Shown piece after piece: positions 1 to 15,000 of a stretch of DNA of 64,000 nucleotides (positions within the stretch are counted from its first letter, which is position 1; each line of letters begins with the position of its first letter). The stretch is taken from positions 661,925-725,924 of the forward strand of contig RHPI01002069.1 of NCBI GenBank assembly GCA_009103225.1. Direction: 5' to 3'. The notes below the pieces were generated by a model. The model ran no database searches. It saw nothing but the letters and a program-made list of their open reading frames with translations, and was not told where the DNA came from. The position numbers and the translations under genes are program-made. The stretch is from Chlorokybus atmophyticus (taxonomy: Eukaryota; Streptophyta; Chlorokybophyceae; Chlorokybales; Chlorokybaceae).

Positions 1-23
1 GGGGGGGGGTGGGGGGGGGTGGG
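1..23. repeat. G-rich run at window edge
   Basis: Two runs of nine G separated by T, then T and three more G. It is a possible G-quadruplex, or low-quality sequence at a contig edge. It lies in or beside the 3' part of the VPS13-like gene. No function is claimed. Confidence 0.6.
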
Positions 24-3000
24 TTTGCTCACACGCCAAGAGGAGATCGGGACCAAGTGTCAGTGGCATCTCACTAGCACAACTCACACTTGCGGTGATT
101 TGCTCAGTGACTAGGCGCATAGACGGTTCGGACTGCAGCATCCCATCTGGTTTCCAGTCCTCAACCCACAATATGGTGGTTTGCGCATCCCTAGTCAAAT
201 TGACAGGTGACAAGATCAGACCAAGACACGGACGCGTGGCCAAGGATACATGCATACTGCTATAATTACCAGGTGTACCTGAAAACCGACACATAAACAT
301 TCACATCCGCAGCAGGCCCCCAGGGGCCTTGGCAAAGTTGTTTTTCTTGATTCTTCAATATGCGACTGGGGTTGATAACTGTAGCTCGGCCCAAATCGAG
401 AACGCCACCAGACAACTCCAATTCTCGTGGAGCCTACAGAGTACGCCGCCAATTGCCATAGTTGTCAGCTACACAGGCAACCATAAATGTGTACAAAGCA
501 GCAAAAAGTTGCCGCAAAACAACTCACCTGCAAGCTTTCCCAAGCAAATGCTGCTGAGCTGAGCGTCGGAATGGTCTGCCACTGCAGGCCGGGAACCCCG
601 GCCTGCCTCAATTGAAGGGGTATAGACGAGCGGTTTTCAATCCTGCACAAAAGTCCCACTGTTGACACTGTCTCCAGTAAGGAGCCTAGCGCGAACTGCA
701 ACACCTGCTTACCGATACGGGGGTCTGACATCAGCAGCACGGAAAACTATTCTCATGCGCTGCGAGGATGATTCGCGCGCCATCTGCACCCTCATCACAT
801 GCATGGGCGCAATACCGTTGGCACCAGAGATGGTGCGGCGCAGCAGGATGTATTCTTCTCCCACACCCAAAGGAAATGGCCGACTCCAATTTGTGCCATC
901 CATGCGAACCTGTGTGTGCCAATCACCTCTGATCAGTATTGCCTTGACGTAAGTTGATTACTATAACGGCCTCCACTGCTCTAGATGCCAACAAGTTGGG
1001 TATTACCTGCAACAGCTCTTGACTGTGTATGGAGCTCCAATGAAAGGGAGTGTGCACATCAGAAGGCTCAAGCGCTAGCTCATTGTTGGTCTCGTACTGC
1101 CGCAGGTAAAGTTGCCGACCACTTCTGTTGGAAACCTCCATGCTTGCAACAATCTTGACAATCTTAGTGCGTTGAAATGCTTCAGCTCCAAGCTGCTCAG
1201 CTCACAAGAGAGGTTGATCGACCAAACAGTCAAAAATACAAGCTGATTAATGCAGCACCCATTGCCAGCAGCACGATGTTGCAGTTCCAGATGGCGCCAT
1301 CAGCCACATACCTCTAACTTGACGGTCAGTTTGTAGCCATGGCCCTTTTCATCAGCTAGCTGAACTTGCCAGGATGCGACCTCATCCTCAAGCACAATAG
1401 CGTCCGAGAAAGAACCAAGTCCCAGGGAGTCAACGAGGGCAACCTGCAAGCTAACAAGATCCTGACTGTGGGTTGTGGTGAACAAGAGCGGTTGAGGCTC
1501 CAGGCCTGGCAGAACTTGCAGCGCATTCTTGGGTCTATCTGTGCTTGGGGTGCTGGGTCCTGCGTTCAGCTCTTCAGCGGTCAAGCTGTTGGAAGGGTCA
1601 CGATCAGTGCTGCTCCGCCTCCATGTCCTTTTCGATGGTATGAACCGTGAGGGTCCATCTTTGGGACTCGGACTGTCTTGATGTATGGTTGTCAAACGAT
1701 AACCTAATTGCAGTGCTGACTCGTTGCTGAACCAGTAGGGAACGTATATGCGGGCCATCTTGGGGGCCAGCAGCTCTGAGCCCCAGTCATGCTCTACGCA
1801 CACCCGCAACTTGCGACCGTTGCGTTGCACAACATGAAAGTGATTTGGCAAGCGTGTCGTCAAAGGATCAGGCGTGCAGATAAGCACCTGCAAGTTACAA
1901 CCTATATTGTTAGATACGGATGACCAATGAATACACGGGAATAAGTGACAACAGTCGGGCACCTAGAATGCATCAACCTGCTTGTCATCGTTGGCCATTT
2001 GCCACGTCTCGGGGTCAAATGTCAGATACACAGGGCGTCTGATGTCCACTGTGTAACACTGCACAGTTTGTCCCGATGCAACTGAGCCCGTCTGGCAGAC
2101 AACTGTTTGACCACCTTTCCTTCGTTCCCATATGATGTACTGAGCGCGGCAAGGTAGCAGGTTCTCAATGGAAAAGGGGGCATGCACAGTCATCTCTGTA
2201 TCATACTCGGACAAGTTCATCGCCACAACAGGATGCTTCCGGACATAAGTGCAGAGATACAGCGAGTCTGAAGGTATGCCGACAGTGCTCCCAGAACCTG
2301 ACCCTGCACGTCACAGCGCAGTGAGACGCAGTTGCTGGCACGCATAGCTTGTAAAGCAGCTTGCCACAACTGAACCTACCAACTGTTGCCCGACATTCAA
2401 GAAGCTTGTGTGTCTCACTGAGACTCGCAATGGCAAAGCTATCCTGGCCAGTGACATCCACGCCCCAGCCGGTCAAGTGTGCGCTGTCAAGTTGTGGGCG
2501 AAGTTGCACGCACATATCCTTGCCCTGTTCCACCAGATCCAGCGGCAGGTAGTATGTGTCACCAGGAGGCACCTGTAGCACTGAGCTACGTCGCCATCTT
2601 GCCTGCGCTGATGGGACTCTACGACGTTCTCGCACCCAGCGCCTTCTGCGCACAAAGTCCAGGATACCCTTCTTGCGTGCGGATTCTGAAGGAGGATATC
2701 TCAGCTTGGGAAAGTCAGAAGCATAACACCAGCCCTCCTTGTCGACGTGTCCAGTCGTTTCCACACGCCACTCAGAAGTCCATGACCAATCCTCTGGCAA
2801 AGGAGGCTCAACAAACTCCTGTACATGGCAGGTGGTCATGTATGCTATAAGGTTGCATAGCAAGCGCACAAAGCTTACGTCTCCAGCGACATGTAACTAA
2901 CCTCACTGGAGTGAGAGCCATCCCGCCAACTCCAATGCTTGCGATCAGTTGGAAGAAAATGACCTTTGCTACCCCAGCCTTTGATGGGTATATACCGCTG

Positions 3001-6000
3001 GTTTTCAAACACCTCTTCGACCACTTCACGCTTTGTATCCTCCAGCTCAACTGCTGTGCCGTCTAGGTACACATCTGAAGGATAGCCCAATGGGCAGGAG
3101 GACACTCCCAACGATACGTCTGTATCATTGACAACTCTTACAAGACTCCTAAATGTCAATTGCTTTCGTCCCTCAGAGAACCGCACGTCATATGCAGCCT
3201 GCACAGCAAAGAAGTATGTGCACACAACGTGCCAACTGCAGACGGGCAACAACCAATGGGATGCAAGATGGAACCTCAAGGCAAAATGATTGACACATTA
3301 CAGTAGCATTGCCTCCAGGTAGCCTGATCCTCAGCAACGTGCAGCACAACTTGCCTGACTTCCGTTAAGAGAGACGGGCAGTGTGCCAATAGTTGTGATG
3401 ACCTGCACACTCTCCCACGGACCATTTGGAGTTTTTGAGAACTGTGCACGACTCCATATGCGAGTTGAATCTTCCTTCTCTAATCTTGATACATTGGCAT
3501 CCCTACCAGCCTTTTCTGTGAAGGTCCACAAGCCAACCAGCAGTTCCATTTGACCAGAACCAGCATGCAATGAGCTGTAGTATTTTTGTAACGTCGGTGC
3601 AGGTCCTGCACCGGACTCGCCTATGACACTCGGCATAGGCGATGCATTGTCAAGCATGGGACCTGCACTCTCAAGTGTAAACCAAGCTTCAAATACTTTG
3701 CGCTTGAGACGTGTTCCGGTGGCTGCCTCAGAAGAGGCTGCTGCTAGCCATTGTTGCGCAGGTGGTCCAGACAGTGGGATTGCAACCTCTCCCACAGGCA
3801 CGCCCTTGCCTTGGCTGGCCGCCTGATCAATCAGCAAAATGGAAAGCGCAGGCTCTCCACTTGGTATCTCAAAGATGTACTCTTCCTGCCACTGCACAAC
3901 GTCTGCTGTTCCTTGCCGCTTTGCAAAAGCTGCTCGTGTTCGAGCAGTCTGGATGATACTGTTCGGGCTTGGCGTTTCCGGAGTAAGAATCTGTAAACTG
4001 CAGATGTACTCGCTGCGAACAAGTGGGCTCCCAGCTGGCAGGTTCTGCAGAAACGGTAGCATGAGAGCCTGCTAATCCAGCACCAGCTGTGCTGCTTGTG
4101 GCGTTACAAAAGTCTTGACAAGTACATTTGCACAGCCACTGTGAGCTTACCCGTGCTTGCAGTATACGGACTCCAATGAACGTACGAGGTGGTCGCTGCA
4201 CACCTCCAGCCATTCCTCTTAAAAATGCAGCACTCAACCGAGGAGGAGGGACATGCAGGACCAATCTTCTGCTGACTGGCACCTCCGTAATCTCAACCCC
4301 CCGTTGATCATGTTCAACTCTTACAAATACTGACATACCCAACTGATTCTCAACTTGTAAACCTGCTTCTTGCAGTTCTTCATGCTCTTCGAGTGCTTGA
4401 GGCTCAACATCATCCTCATCAATAACATCAACATCCACATCCTCTGTGCTACGGCGTGATGCAGTTGCTGTTGTAGCTGATCTGGTAGACATTGTTGGCT
4501 GTCCATTTTCGTCGACTGGTGCACTGGCAGCAGGGGTGAGCAACAATCGCTGAAGCAGTCATGACCACATGTTAATCACATGGTTACGCAAGTTATGCCA
4601 GTACAGCAGCATGAGATTCACCTGCAATCCAATGGAAATGCGCGCCAAGGAGTCTGTTGCTGCAGTAGCAATGGTGACGTTCATGTCAGTAGTCGTGGTG
4701 ATGCTGAGCATGGTGCCCATCATATGACGACTATCCGCTGCGCTGCTTGCATATTGATACTTGATGATAGTTCCAGTTGTCTCCAGTACGGGTTCCCAAA
4801 CAGTCAAGCGCTGATTGTACGATGACATAGTGAAGTCAGTCACAAGCAGCGCCGTCAGTTGCTCTGGTCGACCCCGAGCCCTAGCTTCCAAGGCTGTGAT
4901 TGATAACTCCGCCAACGGTGTCAGGATAGCGCCTGCGGTGCCATCAAAAATGCCAATGGACACGCGCCCAATGCTCACATCAACCGCGACAGTGTCGGGA
5001 AGCTCTGGTCGAAGCAATCCACCAATATTAAGAGCTTGGCGCTGCAAGTGCAAGAGATAAGTGCACAGCCTCCAATAAAAAACGCAAACACGCTCAGTTG
5101 CGAGAAAAACCACTGGTACTAGTGACAGCAATATTGCAATGGCCTTGCTGTTATATGACAAACTTCAACAAGAAACGCACTTGTGACGGCCTGCTGGCTT
5201 TGGTATGAGCTATAAATGTGTGCGGCTCGTTATGAACACGCCACACGCTGAATGTGAATTTGTCAGATACTTCCCACACACTGTTGGAGTCGAACTGGCT
5301 TGGCTCCACCAGGTCTATTCGCAGGCAACTAACAGCCTCCAAAGAAGGCGGTTGAGGTCCTCGTGATGCGATGCAGCCAAGTGTTGCATAACCCGGTGGA
5401 GCAACAGGCAACCAGATTGACAGATCTTCTCTGTTTGAGCTCCCTGGCAAGTTGCGCACGTAATCATTGGGTGCAATCAATGTTGCATGTGTGTTGAGCA
5501 AGCACGGTTTGAACCAAGCGCATAACCACAAGTGTGCCAACCTGTATCCCGCCATATAAGCTCAAAGCGCACTGGGCTTTTCAGCTTCCCAGTGTCATCA
5601 TTAAACATCACCAACACTTCACTAGGCGGTTCATGTCTGTGATGTACCGCACATCAGTGTCAGAGAGAATGATTAGCCAAGATTTCATGTAGGCTCACTT
5701 ATGTAGGATGCACTACCAGACAAACCTCCATCATACTTGAAATCAAGGAACCAGAACGCATGTGATGCTACACATGCATACATGTAGCTAAAGAAGCTTA
5801 CCCCACATTGATGCAATCCCCAAGAATACGGTAGCCAGGAGGTGGCTGTGGGCGCCAGATTGACGCAGTCTGGCTTCTGTGCTTCCATCCTTTGTCCCAC
5901 CAGATGCGCTGAAACCTGTCAAAAACAGAGTTGACATGTTGTACTGTGCACTGATGTCCACACGTATTGCATACCTTGCACACGTGATGTAGCTCTTTGG

Positions 6001-9000
6001 CTGACGCATTGATGTTGCAGGAGAGACGTCTTGCAGCCTCCCTATTGTAGTTGGGTACCGTGCCAGCCGGGCATCTGAAATATTTTCAGCAACACTGCCT
6101 TCCAATTCTAGCGCTCGATCATTCAAGTCTACACGCACATGGGAAACTTATTAGAGGCCTGACATTGACAACTTGCTGACAACCCATGACGCCCTGGCGG
6201 ATGTGACAATTTGCTCACTTGTTGCAGGCGAGTTTGTGCTGAAAGGCCGCAAGTCAAAGGCTGCATCTGTTGGCGGTGGTTGCTGTGCGGCTGCGGTAAA
6301 ACCAACTGCGAACGCCTCAGCTGCAGAGGCAACAACAAAGGTGCCCATGCAGTTATCAACTCGCCATATGCTGCAGACCCCAGCCTCAAAGTACGGGCAG
6401 TCATTGAATGGAGCCTGCACACAGCAGCGCGACGCAATACACAGTACAAGCGAGTTGCTTGGTTGATGCTTGCCAGGAGTCACAATACAGCCAAGCGCTA
6501 AGAATCCGCGAGGAGCAATCGGAGCCCACATGGTATAATTGGGAGCATCCTCTGCCCCAACGCATGCCCATACCCTTCTGTATCCCACTGGATGAATGGT
6601 GTACACGCAAGTGCTGCTGAGAGCGTTTACTGCAAAAGATGGAGGTTCATACCTGCGCAAAACGCATTCAGTTTTCAGCGGTTATCCGGACCCTGCTCCA
6701 AGCCACGGCACAGCAGGCAGGGAAAAGTAACTTTACCCCCAATTTATGCAGTCGCCAGCAGGCGAGTAGCCCCAGGGTGCAATTGGACGCCACACAGAAA
6801 TTTTCTGCTTTTGCCCACTGCCTGCATGTAAAGGCCAAATGCTATTGGCATGCTTGCCGGACATTGTCATGCCTGCACCTGACATCAAAGGCACGAACGG
6901 AAATGCAAGCGGGTTGCGCGAAGTCTTCATGCAACTGCCATACCTTCGTTTGACCAGATGGGAGTGAAGTGATTGACTTTTGCAACTGCTTCTGTTGGTG
7001 GGGAGACCAGTGTGTGCTGCACATCACGAATAACTTGCAGAATGACATCCATCAGCTCAATGGAGGCCCGGAAGCACAAGTCGGTTACGGCAACCTTGGC
7101 TTTCTGTTGGAGGTTCTCGCTTTGCATTTCCACCATCAAGTCACAAGGGTCGAGAATGCTTTGCTGCTGTGTAGCAATGGTAAAACTTTTCACCGTACCC
7201 TGTACATAATGGTCTGTTCCCTTCTGTGAGTACCTGCAAATGGAGCGGTATCAAGCAATGGCGTGCAGGTTGTAGGAATGTACTTTCGAATTGATCAGAA
7301 CCGGACGCACTCAATCTCAGCAGCTTGGCCTGCTGCCCAGCAAGGGCCGCAGCATGACCTACCGCAGGTTGATGTCCATGAATGCTCGCACAAACTGTCG
7401 GGGGATGGTCATCACAGTTGATTGAGCTTCCTCTCCACCACCGACAAAGGTCAACTCCGGAGATACTGCCTGCAATGTATATCAAGTCAGCAAAGCCTTA
7501 CTTAGCAACTTTACACACTGCCATACTGGCATTATGAACATGCAACCAGTATGAATGGCAAAGCGCACCACAAAGCATGCAATCTTTAAGACACAGTACT
7601 GCTGGGATCGGTTTATGCGGCACAATCTGTTGAGCACTACACCACATGTAGGTCCAATTCAGAGCTCTGACATGCTTTGGTGATTATACCTGCAGCACTA
7701 GCGAGAACCCCGCAGGCTTCTCAGATTTCAGGGGCATTGCTTGCTTGGAATGGCTGCTAAAAACCTGCTGCGCTGTTGCAGTGGGTGCTGGTTGCTCATC
7801 TTCCAAAACAACACCATCCTCTGAGCGCAAGGATACTCTACTGTCGAACCCGAGCCGCAGAATGCTGTTGAATACGCTTGCATTCTGCAAAACATGACGA
7901 GGGTGTCACTGACAATGTGCGGTACCAGTATATGCATGACATGTTGCAAGTGCGACAGACTCTACGAGCTTAACACTAACGATGTTACTGTACTCTTGAG
8001 TGTAGATGGCAGTGTCAGGCTGACTGCATCACAAGAGGTCCCACGAACCACAGCAAACTAGCAGGCACAATAGCAATGAGATCGATTCACTGCTGTGCAC
8101 TGCCCAACCTTGATGTGCACATTTTTAAACCGCAGCAATTGCTTGTCGCCAACAATGATTAACGGAATGCCAAGTGAAGCCTGATCTGGTTGCGGGAGCC
8201 ACAGATTGCCACCTTTGCCATCGTACTCCATGACCTGCAAGGTTGGGGTGTCCGCCAGCAAGCGCCTGTCAGCGCTCAGGGTCTCATCTCTGCCTGGCTG
8301 AGCATATGCGGATGAGGACAGCCGGATATCATCATGCTGTTTATGGTCCGTCACTGCATCGGGATCAGGCAGGGAGTCCACAGTTGGCATGAAGAACTGA
8401 CGAACACATCATATCAGATGATTGCCAGCAGTTGAACAGCAGCACAAGCGATAGCATACCTTGATGGTGCCGAGAAGAAAATCCACTGCGACCAAGAGCC
8501 TGGGCTTCTGAACACGGGCGATTATGGACTGATCACCCTGTTCAGCATGATACTCCATCAAGACAGTAGTCAGTTGCGGTCGCCCATGAACATCGCTGAA
8601 GGATCTAAACGCTGCACTTGTAGTGCTTCGCAGGGCAGCTTTCTCTGGAAGAGGTGATGGCCACTCCATGTCGTCAGTAAATGACTCCTCGTCTCCAGGG
8701 TACACTCCACCAACCAATATTGTCCTCGCTTCAATAGGTGTTTGCTCACGTTTGTCCAGGATGCACAGCCTCGGCAGCGTGAGCATAATGTGCATTCCTT
8801 TGTCAGCAGTGCCCAAGTACACAAGCCACAGGCCTGTCACCTAACAGGCAGGCAGGATGATTAGCTCCACCCGGCAGCATCTGCTGCTCACATCAGCAGG
8901 TTATGGACAACGTCCACATGCATATGAGAAACAGAACCAGGTGTATGATACCCAAATACTAGTCATGCATGGCTACTGCTCGCAATGTTTCAGATTCAAC

Positions 9001-12000
9001 TTACCCGCATAAGTCCCAAGGATGCCTGGCGAGTTCCTCCATTGTACAGGTGTAGCTGAACCTGGCTGATATTCACCGACACCCTTATGGCCGTTGATGG
9101 TGTTGGTAATGTTGTTGTTGGCGTCGCCGTCCCAAATACACTGGCATATGTCTCATCAACTTCAGGTGGTGTGCTTGCAGTCACTGATGACGTACGTCTG
9201 TGATGTGTTTTGTCCTTTGGTAAGCTGGCAGTTCGCGCTGGTGCTTGCTTGCATTGTATTCTTGGAGGCTCAGCGAAATTGTCAGTCGCACATTGGATGA
9301 TAGTGCGATACTCTCGATCGGACATGGCCGCAAGGAGCGTGGGCAACTGCAAAGTATCCACATTGATAAGCACAATCCGGTTATCATCAACAGATGCACC
9401 GCACGATGACAATCCAACCGCAAAGAGAACCATTGGTAAAACATGCCATTGTGGTTCTCTAGCACTCCTAGATCTGTAGGCAATGATGTCAGGCCAACCA
9501 CAGGCAGCATGTACCTCAATCTCCACTTCGACTGGAGTCAGACGCTTGTGCAGGTCGCGGAGTACGCGGCGTACCGTGCAATTAATCACAGCGACCTGTT
9601 CTATTATAGGCTGCCCTCGCCAATCTCCAGCGACCATTACCGCATTGACACCGGACAACTGTCAAGCAAACATCTATTGCAGCAACTGTGATCACAACAT
9701 GTGAGTAGAATGGTAGGGACAATAGACAACTTACTGTTATGTGCATGACATCAATGTGCACTGCTAATTGCTGGGACTTCTGCCCTCCACGCCACTCAAA
9801 TTGATTGGCCACCTCCAGCTTGCCAAGATCAAGTTCCATGCTTTCAGTGCTGTCTGTGCTCCGTGGTACTAATATCAGTGGTGTGGCGAGTGAAATATCG
9901 AGCTTGATGGCCGCAGCGCCCTGATAGCAAACAGGACATGTGCATAAGCGTACATGACTGCTATGCACCAAACCAGAAACTACAATTCCTCAAGGTGCGC
10001 CACGCGGTTTAGGTCGTATCGACTTGCTTGCTCTTCCATCAGGCAAGCATGTACACAAGGTGGATACCTGCATCCTTGCAACCTCTGCCGCACTTTCTGC
10101 AATGGCAGCTGTTGCCGCGTCTATGGAATGTGCCGGGACAAGGAATTGCACGTACTCGGTTATGTCCTGTATAAACCTATAGAGAAAAACTATCCGCACA
10201 GAAGACAGTTTGGCAGACAAGTGGGACTCATAACCAGCATAGTCGCTTTCTCCCTCGCGGAAGGTAGTGAAGGCTACATCAACAAAGGAAGATTCCAGGT
10301 CCTCTCGTAGATCACACAGCCATCTATGTGGGTGAGAGGACGGAACGCCCAAATCGCATAAACGTAGATTGCCAAGGGTAGTCTGCACAGACATGGTGGT
10401 CGGGAACACCTGTAACCAATAGAGTTGGTACGCAGTGCAACCACCAGTTGCCAATTGCACACGCAATGTCCTTGCATTCTGCATTCTTACCCGTAAGTCA
10501 AGACCCAACTTGTTCATCTCTCCCATAGTTTCCGGTGCACCATCATCTTTGTTCAGAAAGATGACAGCGCTCTCCATTGACAACAACAGACGAAACACAG
10601 TTCTTGATTTCCCTGAACCCCACACGCTGCCAGCTGGTGACTGATGCTCTGCCTGATTTGCTGCCTCCGGTTTCCTTTTGGCTTGCTCTGCGTTTTCAAT
10701 GCCACCTTCTTCGACAAAATCGCCACTGTCCGAGATGTCAAGCCCCATGGCAATCAACGCAGCAATGGTAGGAGGGTTGCAGAACAAGAAAATGCTCCCA
10801 AAGTTCATCACCAACTGCCCAAAACAAGCCCATGTCAGCTCTCCATGATCAATGCGCAGCCTGTACAGTATGTTACACTGGCAGAAGCGACTGTAAGTCA
10901 CCAAAGCACAAAGTCTCTTACACTGGAGTCGATGCCTTCGTAATCAGGAGACTGAGTATTCTTCTTGTCATATGCCAGATTTACCAGGTCACTATCTTCA
11001 GCAACTTCAGCTCCATTTGATTTGAATATATCCCCAAAAGCCTCCAGCAGCCTGCCATCCTCTTGAACTGTGCTTGCAAGCTGTTTTGTTGACTGTGATG
11101 CGGGCAAATTTGCAGACGCTCTGCCACTATGGCTGCGCCGCATGGAACGAGTCCGAGGTGTCGACTGCTCCATTGCTTCATCAGATGCGTCAAAGAACTC
11201 GTCTTCATCCTCATTCTCCATGTCGCCGCCTTGCATGTGCAGCGGCTCATCAATGCCGGTGTCCTGAGGTATGCTGGCACGCACAAACAGGATGTCCGGA
11301 CGAACAGAGCAAGCCAAGTAGCGGCAAGTAGGTGCCACATGCCCATGGAACAAGTCTTCAATCAGCAAGGAGCGTACAGCGGCACTCAGCACAAGGTCCT
11401 GGGGTCGCACACCTAGCGTAATCTGGCAAGAACTCCCAGATTGTAAATGTAAATGCGATGTGTAGCAACATCTGTTCTCGAACCTACACCTCTGCAACCC
11501 TTTGCGCACATATGGGCTCTCTACATTATACAGGATGTGCTGTTTGCAAGCAGACAAAAAAGTAACAACTAACCTTGCCACCAGAAGCTGTTAGCTGCGC
11601 GAGGGGTGTTTCTGAACCTTCCCCAGCCTGCATGCCACTGCATCAATAGCATGAACTCAACAGCACGTGCCACCTCAACCCAACACTGAAGCACAGCTTA
11701 CCGAACCGCTGACATTGAGGGTCAACTCGTCCAGTGAACCTGTCAGTGCAAATGATGTACGAGTTGCTGGATTGTATCCACTGCTGAACTGCAACGCGGC
11801 ATCGGAGTTGGACGCATGCATGAATGAAGGTAACCTCTCAGCCTGCCACCATCAATACAGTACTCATACAACTGCATCAGCATGGTTGCATCGCGTCACA
11901 GGCAACATGTGGCACACTGTTGGTCTGCCTACCTTGCGTTCATCTTGCAACCTAGTTAAGTGCCTCAGCCAAGCACTTCGACTATGGTCATCATCCAGTT

Positions 12001-15000
12001 GCAACAAAAATGCACTGCGGGATTCAGCGACCTGCATGCCAACATGTTAACCCGCAGCTGGCGTAAAGCACTTGCTTGATGTTATGTCGTCAGAAAAATA
12101 ACGGCAAGCACTTTTGGAGTCCGGCAGCAGCTTTGATGACAGATACCTTGCTGACGTCTTTGCTGTTCCAGATTGCTACAACGTTCTGACAACCTGCGAC
12201 TCGCTCTGGAGGCACAGGGAACACATACTTGCCAATCAAGCTGCCAACCAAGACAAGTTAGCATGTGTGTCACTTCAACTCACTGTAAGTAGTGTTTCTT
12301 TGTGCGCATGCGCCAAGCGTTGGTGCATGCAAGCACAACAGGATCATCACACGTTCTCACAACATCACCCTCACCTAATGTACTCCAGGTACGTTGGGGC
12401 GTCTTGCTTTGACAACAAGTATAGGTATGGCCCTGATAGAATTGCCCATCTTGACTGCCATATGGTGTTACGAGACCCAAGACCCTGCAGACGACAAGAT
12501 GAAGCGCTATTCTTACCCCCCAAGTAAGTGGATGCATGTCATGTGTGGAGCAAGAGCTACCCTTACCCCCCAAGTAAGCATGCGAAGTTGCCCGGAGAAC
12601 TCGGATGTCTCCCACAATCTGCTACTTGGGGAGTCTACATCCTGACCATCCTCCGTTGAGGTGTTTAATATAACGTTCACCACTTGCATGATGTGCTTGT
12701 ATCGAACTGGAGAGAAGTGAAAACGAACACAGGGCAGCTGCACGTCCAGGCGCACGGACGCAAGCTGTGGCTGCTGCATGCGAAGCTGCCAAGACGAACC
12801 CAAGGGTTGGTCACATCCGCATCGCAGCAGAAGTGTCTAACATATAAGACGACAACTTCTGGCACTAGTAACATACCAGGCCAAGGCGGAGAACCATCCC
12901 GCAGCGACCCAGCACAGGCAGTAGCTCCCATGTGTCTCGTGGTGCTTGCTTGTCAATGTCAGATCTTGAGGTCTCGTCGGAAACAAGCTGGGTAAGGGTA
13001 GGCAACTCTGCCCAGAGCTCATCATCTGCTGCAGAGCTTCTGCAAAAGAACCCGCATATCTCGCTGCCTTGTAGCTTAAAGCACTCGTACATATCTGCTT
13101 CACTAGGAGACAGCCCCAATTCCACAGCCTGCTCAGAAAAGGACCAGTTTTTGCTCCTGCACACAAACAAACAGGCGGCTGCAATGGCTGGCAAGAAATA
13201 TGGTACCGGTTCTGAGTCAAGCCTGAAGTGCCCCAAGTCGAGGAACAGGCGTGTTGCTGGTGTGCCCGGTGCTGAATCATTGAGGGGAACTGCTATCTTG
13301 GGTGCACTGATGTCCAGATGGACAACAAACCTGACAGCAATGAAGTGAGCACGGCATGCCAGCACAATGCAATCGTGTCCAGCACAGATGGTCATAAAGT
13401 CTAAGAATGTAGTAGGTGTGTTCTACGAACCGCTTTTGCTCCTTCAGTGCCGTTTGCAATGACTCCACAGCGTTCTTGCGTGCTTCTTCCAACTGTTGCA
13501 AGGGAAGACAGCTTAAATAACTGCGCTGTCCAAAAGGCAGACCACTGATTACCTGCAACGCGGCAGAAGCCTGCAGCTTCACCAAATGCTTGTCTTCGCC
13601 AGCCCTCTTGAAAAACTCCAACATGGAATCCAGCTGCTGCCGCTCGATCTGGACGCATTCACACGTATTGATACCGAAACCCATAAAGCGTGCAGCCTTC
13701 CCATTCGATACTCAATCAACAACTGCACCTTGACATATAGTGGAGCCAGCGTCGCTGATACCATGCCATCAGCTTCAATGTCAAATGGCTTATGTACATA
13801 GGTCACGTCAACAACAGCGTCATACCCCACACGCTGACCAGCCTGCGAGTGGACAAAACGAACTGCTCAGCAGTAGCTTTACATGCTAGCCATTTCAGGT
13901 GAAGCGTTCTGTGACAACACCTGCAGCCCATTGCAGGACGCTGTTTTGGAGAACAAAACCTGTCAAATGTGCAACATGATACCTTGACAAGCTCGCCTGA
14001 TGGTGTGAGTACGCCGTATGATGCGGTTTTGACATGAACACCAACTGTGGATGGGTACAGTCGTAGTCCAAAGAACAGCTCCTCGACGTCTGCAAAGAGG
14101 ACCTGAACCTGATCTTCAGCAAGCAGCTGCATAGCTGCACGATGAACCTCGACCGTCAGATCCACTTGCAAAGCTTTTGGATCAGCCTCTTCCGGATGGT
14201 ACTCGATAAGTTCGTTCACCTGTGCAGTCAGGCAAGTTCGCTTTCCAAACTGCAGCATAAAGTGACACATCCTGATACGCTCACCTTCACCCAGTCCTGT
14301 TCAGACAAGCCTTCAATAGGCAGAGGGGCAGGCTTTGTGTCTTCTTGGCGTTTCGAATGCCTGCAGATGGTTTGAGTGAAGGCAATGCACTAAGTAAGCT
14401 CAATGAATGACTAATGACAAGACCACATAGCACATGTCCTACCCCCATGGCCACCAACCACTGGACTTCTGAGGCTCACGAATCTTGGTTGCTTCTGTTC
14501 GGAAATGGGCTAAACCCCTGGCAGGTATGACATGTGTGGCGTGTATGATGGGAACGGAAGCAGAAGCACAGAACAAGAAGCATTACGCAAGAGACAACAA
14601 GCATTGGCAGGAGAAAATGCTGGTACCTGAATATGACAATCACGTCATAGTCTAGGATGCGGTCAAGTTCTAACAACTCCGCAGGCTTGCTTGACTTTGC
14701 TGACGTTGACGTTGACAAGTGCGCTGCATACAAATCGACATACTTCTTTCTGTACATGACAAACTCTTCAATCTTCTCCCAGGACACATCTCTCCTGCCA
14801 GATAAACGACGCCATATGATATTGCGCAATCATTGATGCATCGTGCTCTTGTGCTAACATGCCTAGCGTGCATTGACAGCCAGAGTATAGCACGTGAAGT
14901 GGAGGAACAAATGTCAGCAGTGCATAAGCGGTTGCAAGCTGACCTTGCATAGCCAGTCTGACGCAGAACCGCATGCGCTGAAAAGCGCCACCATGCTGGA

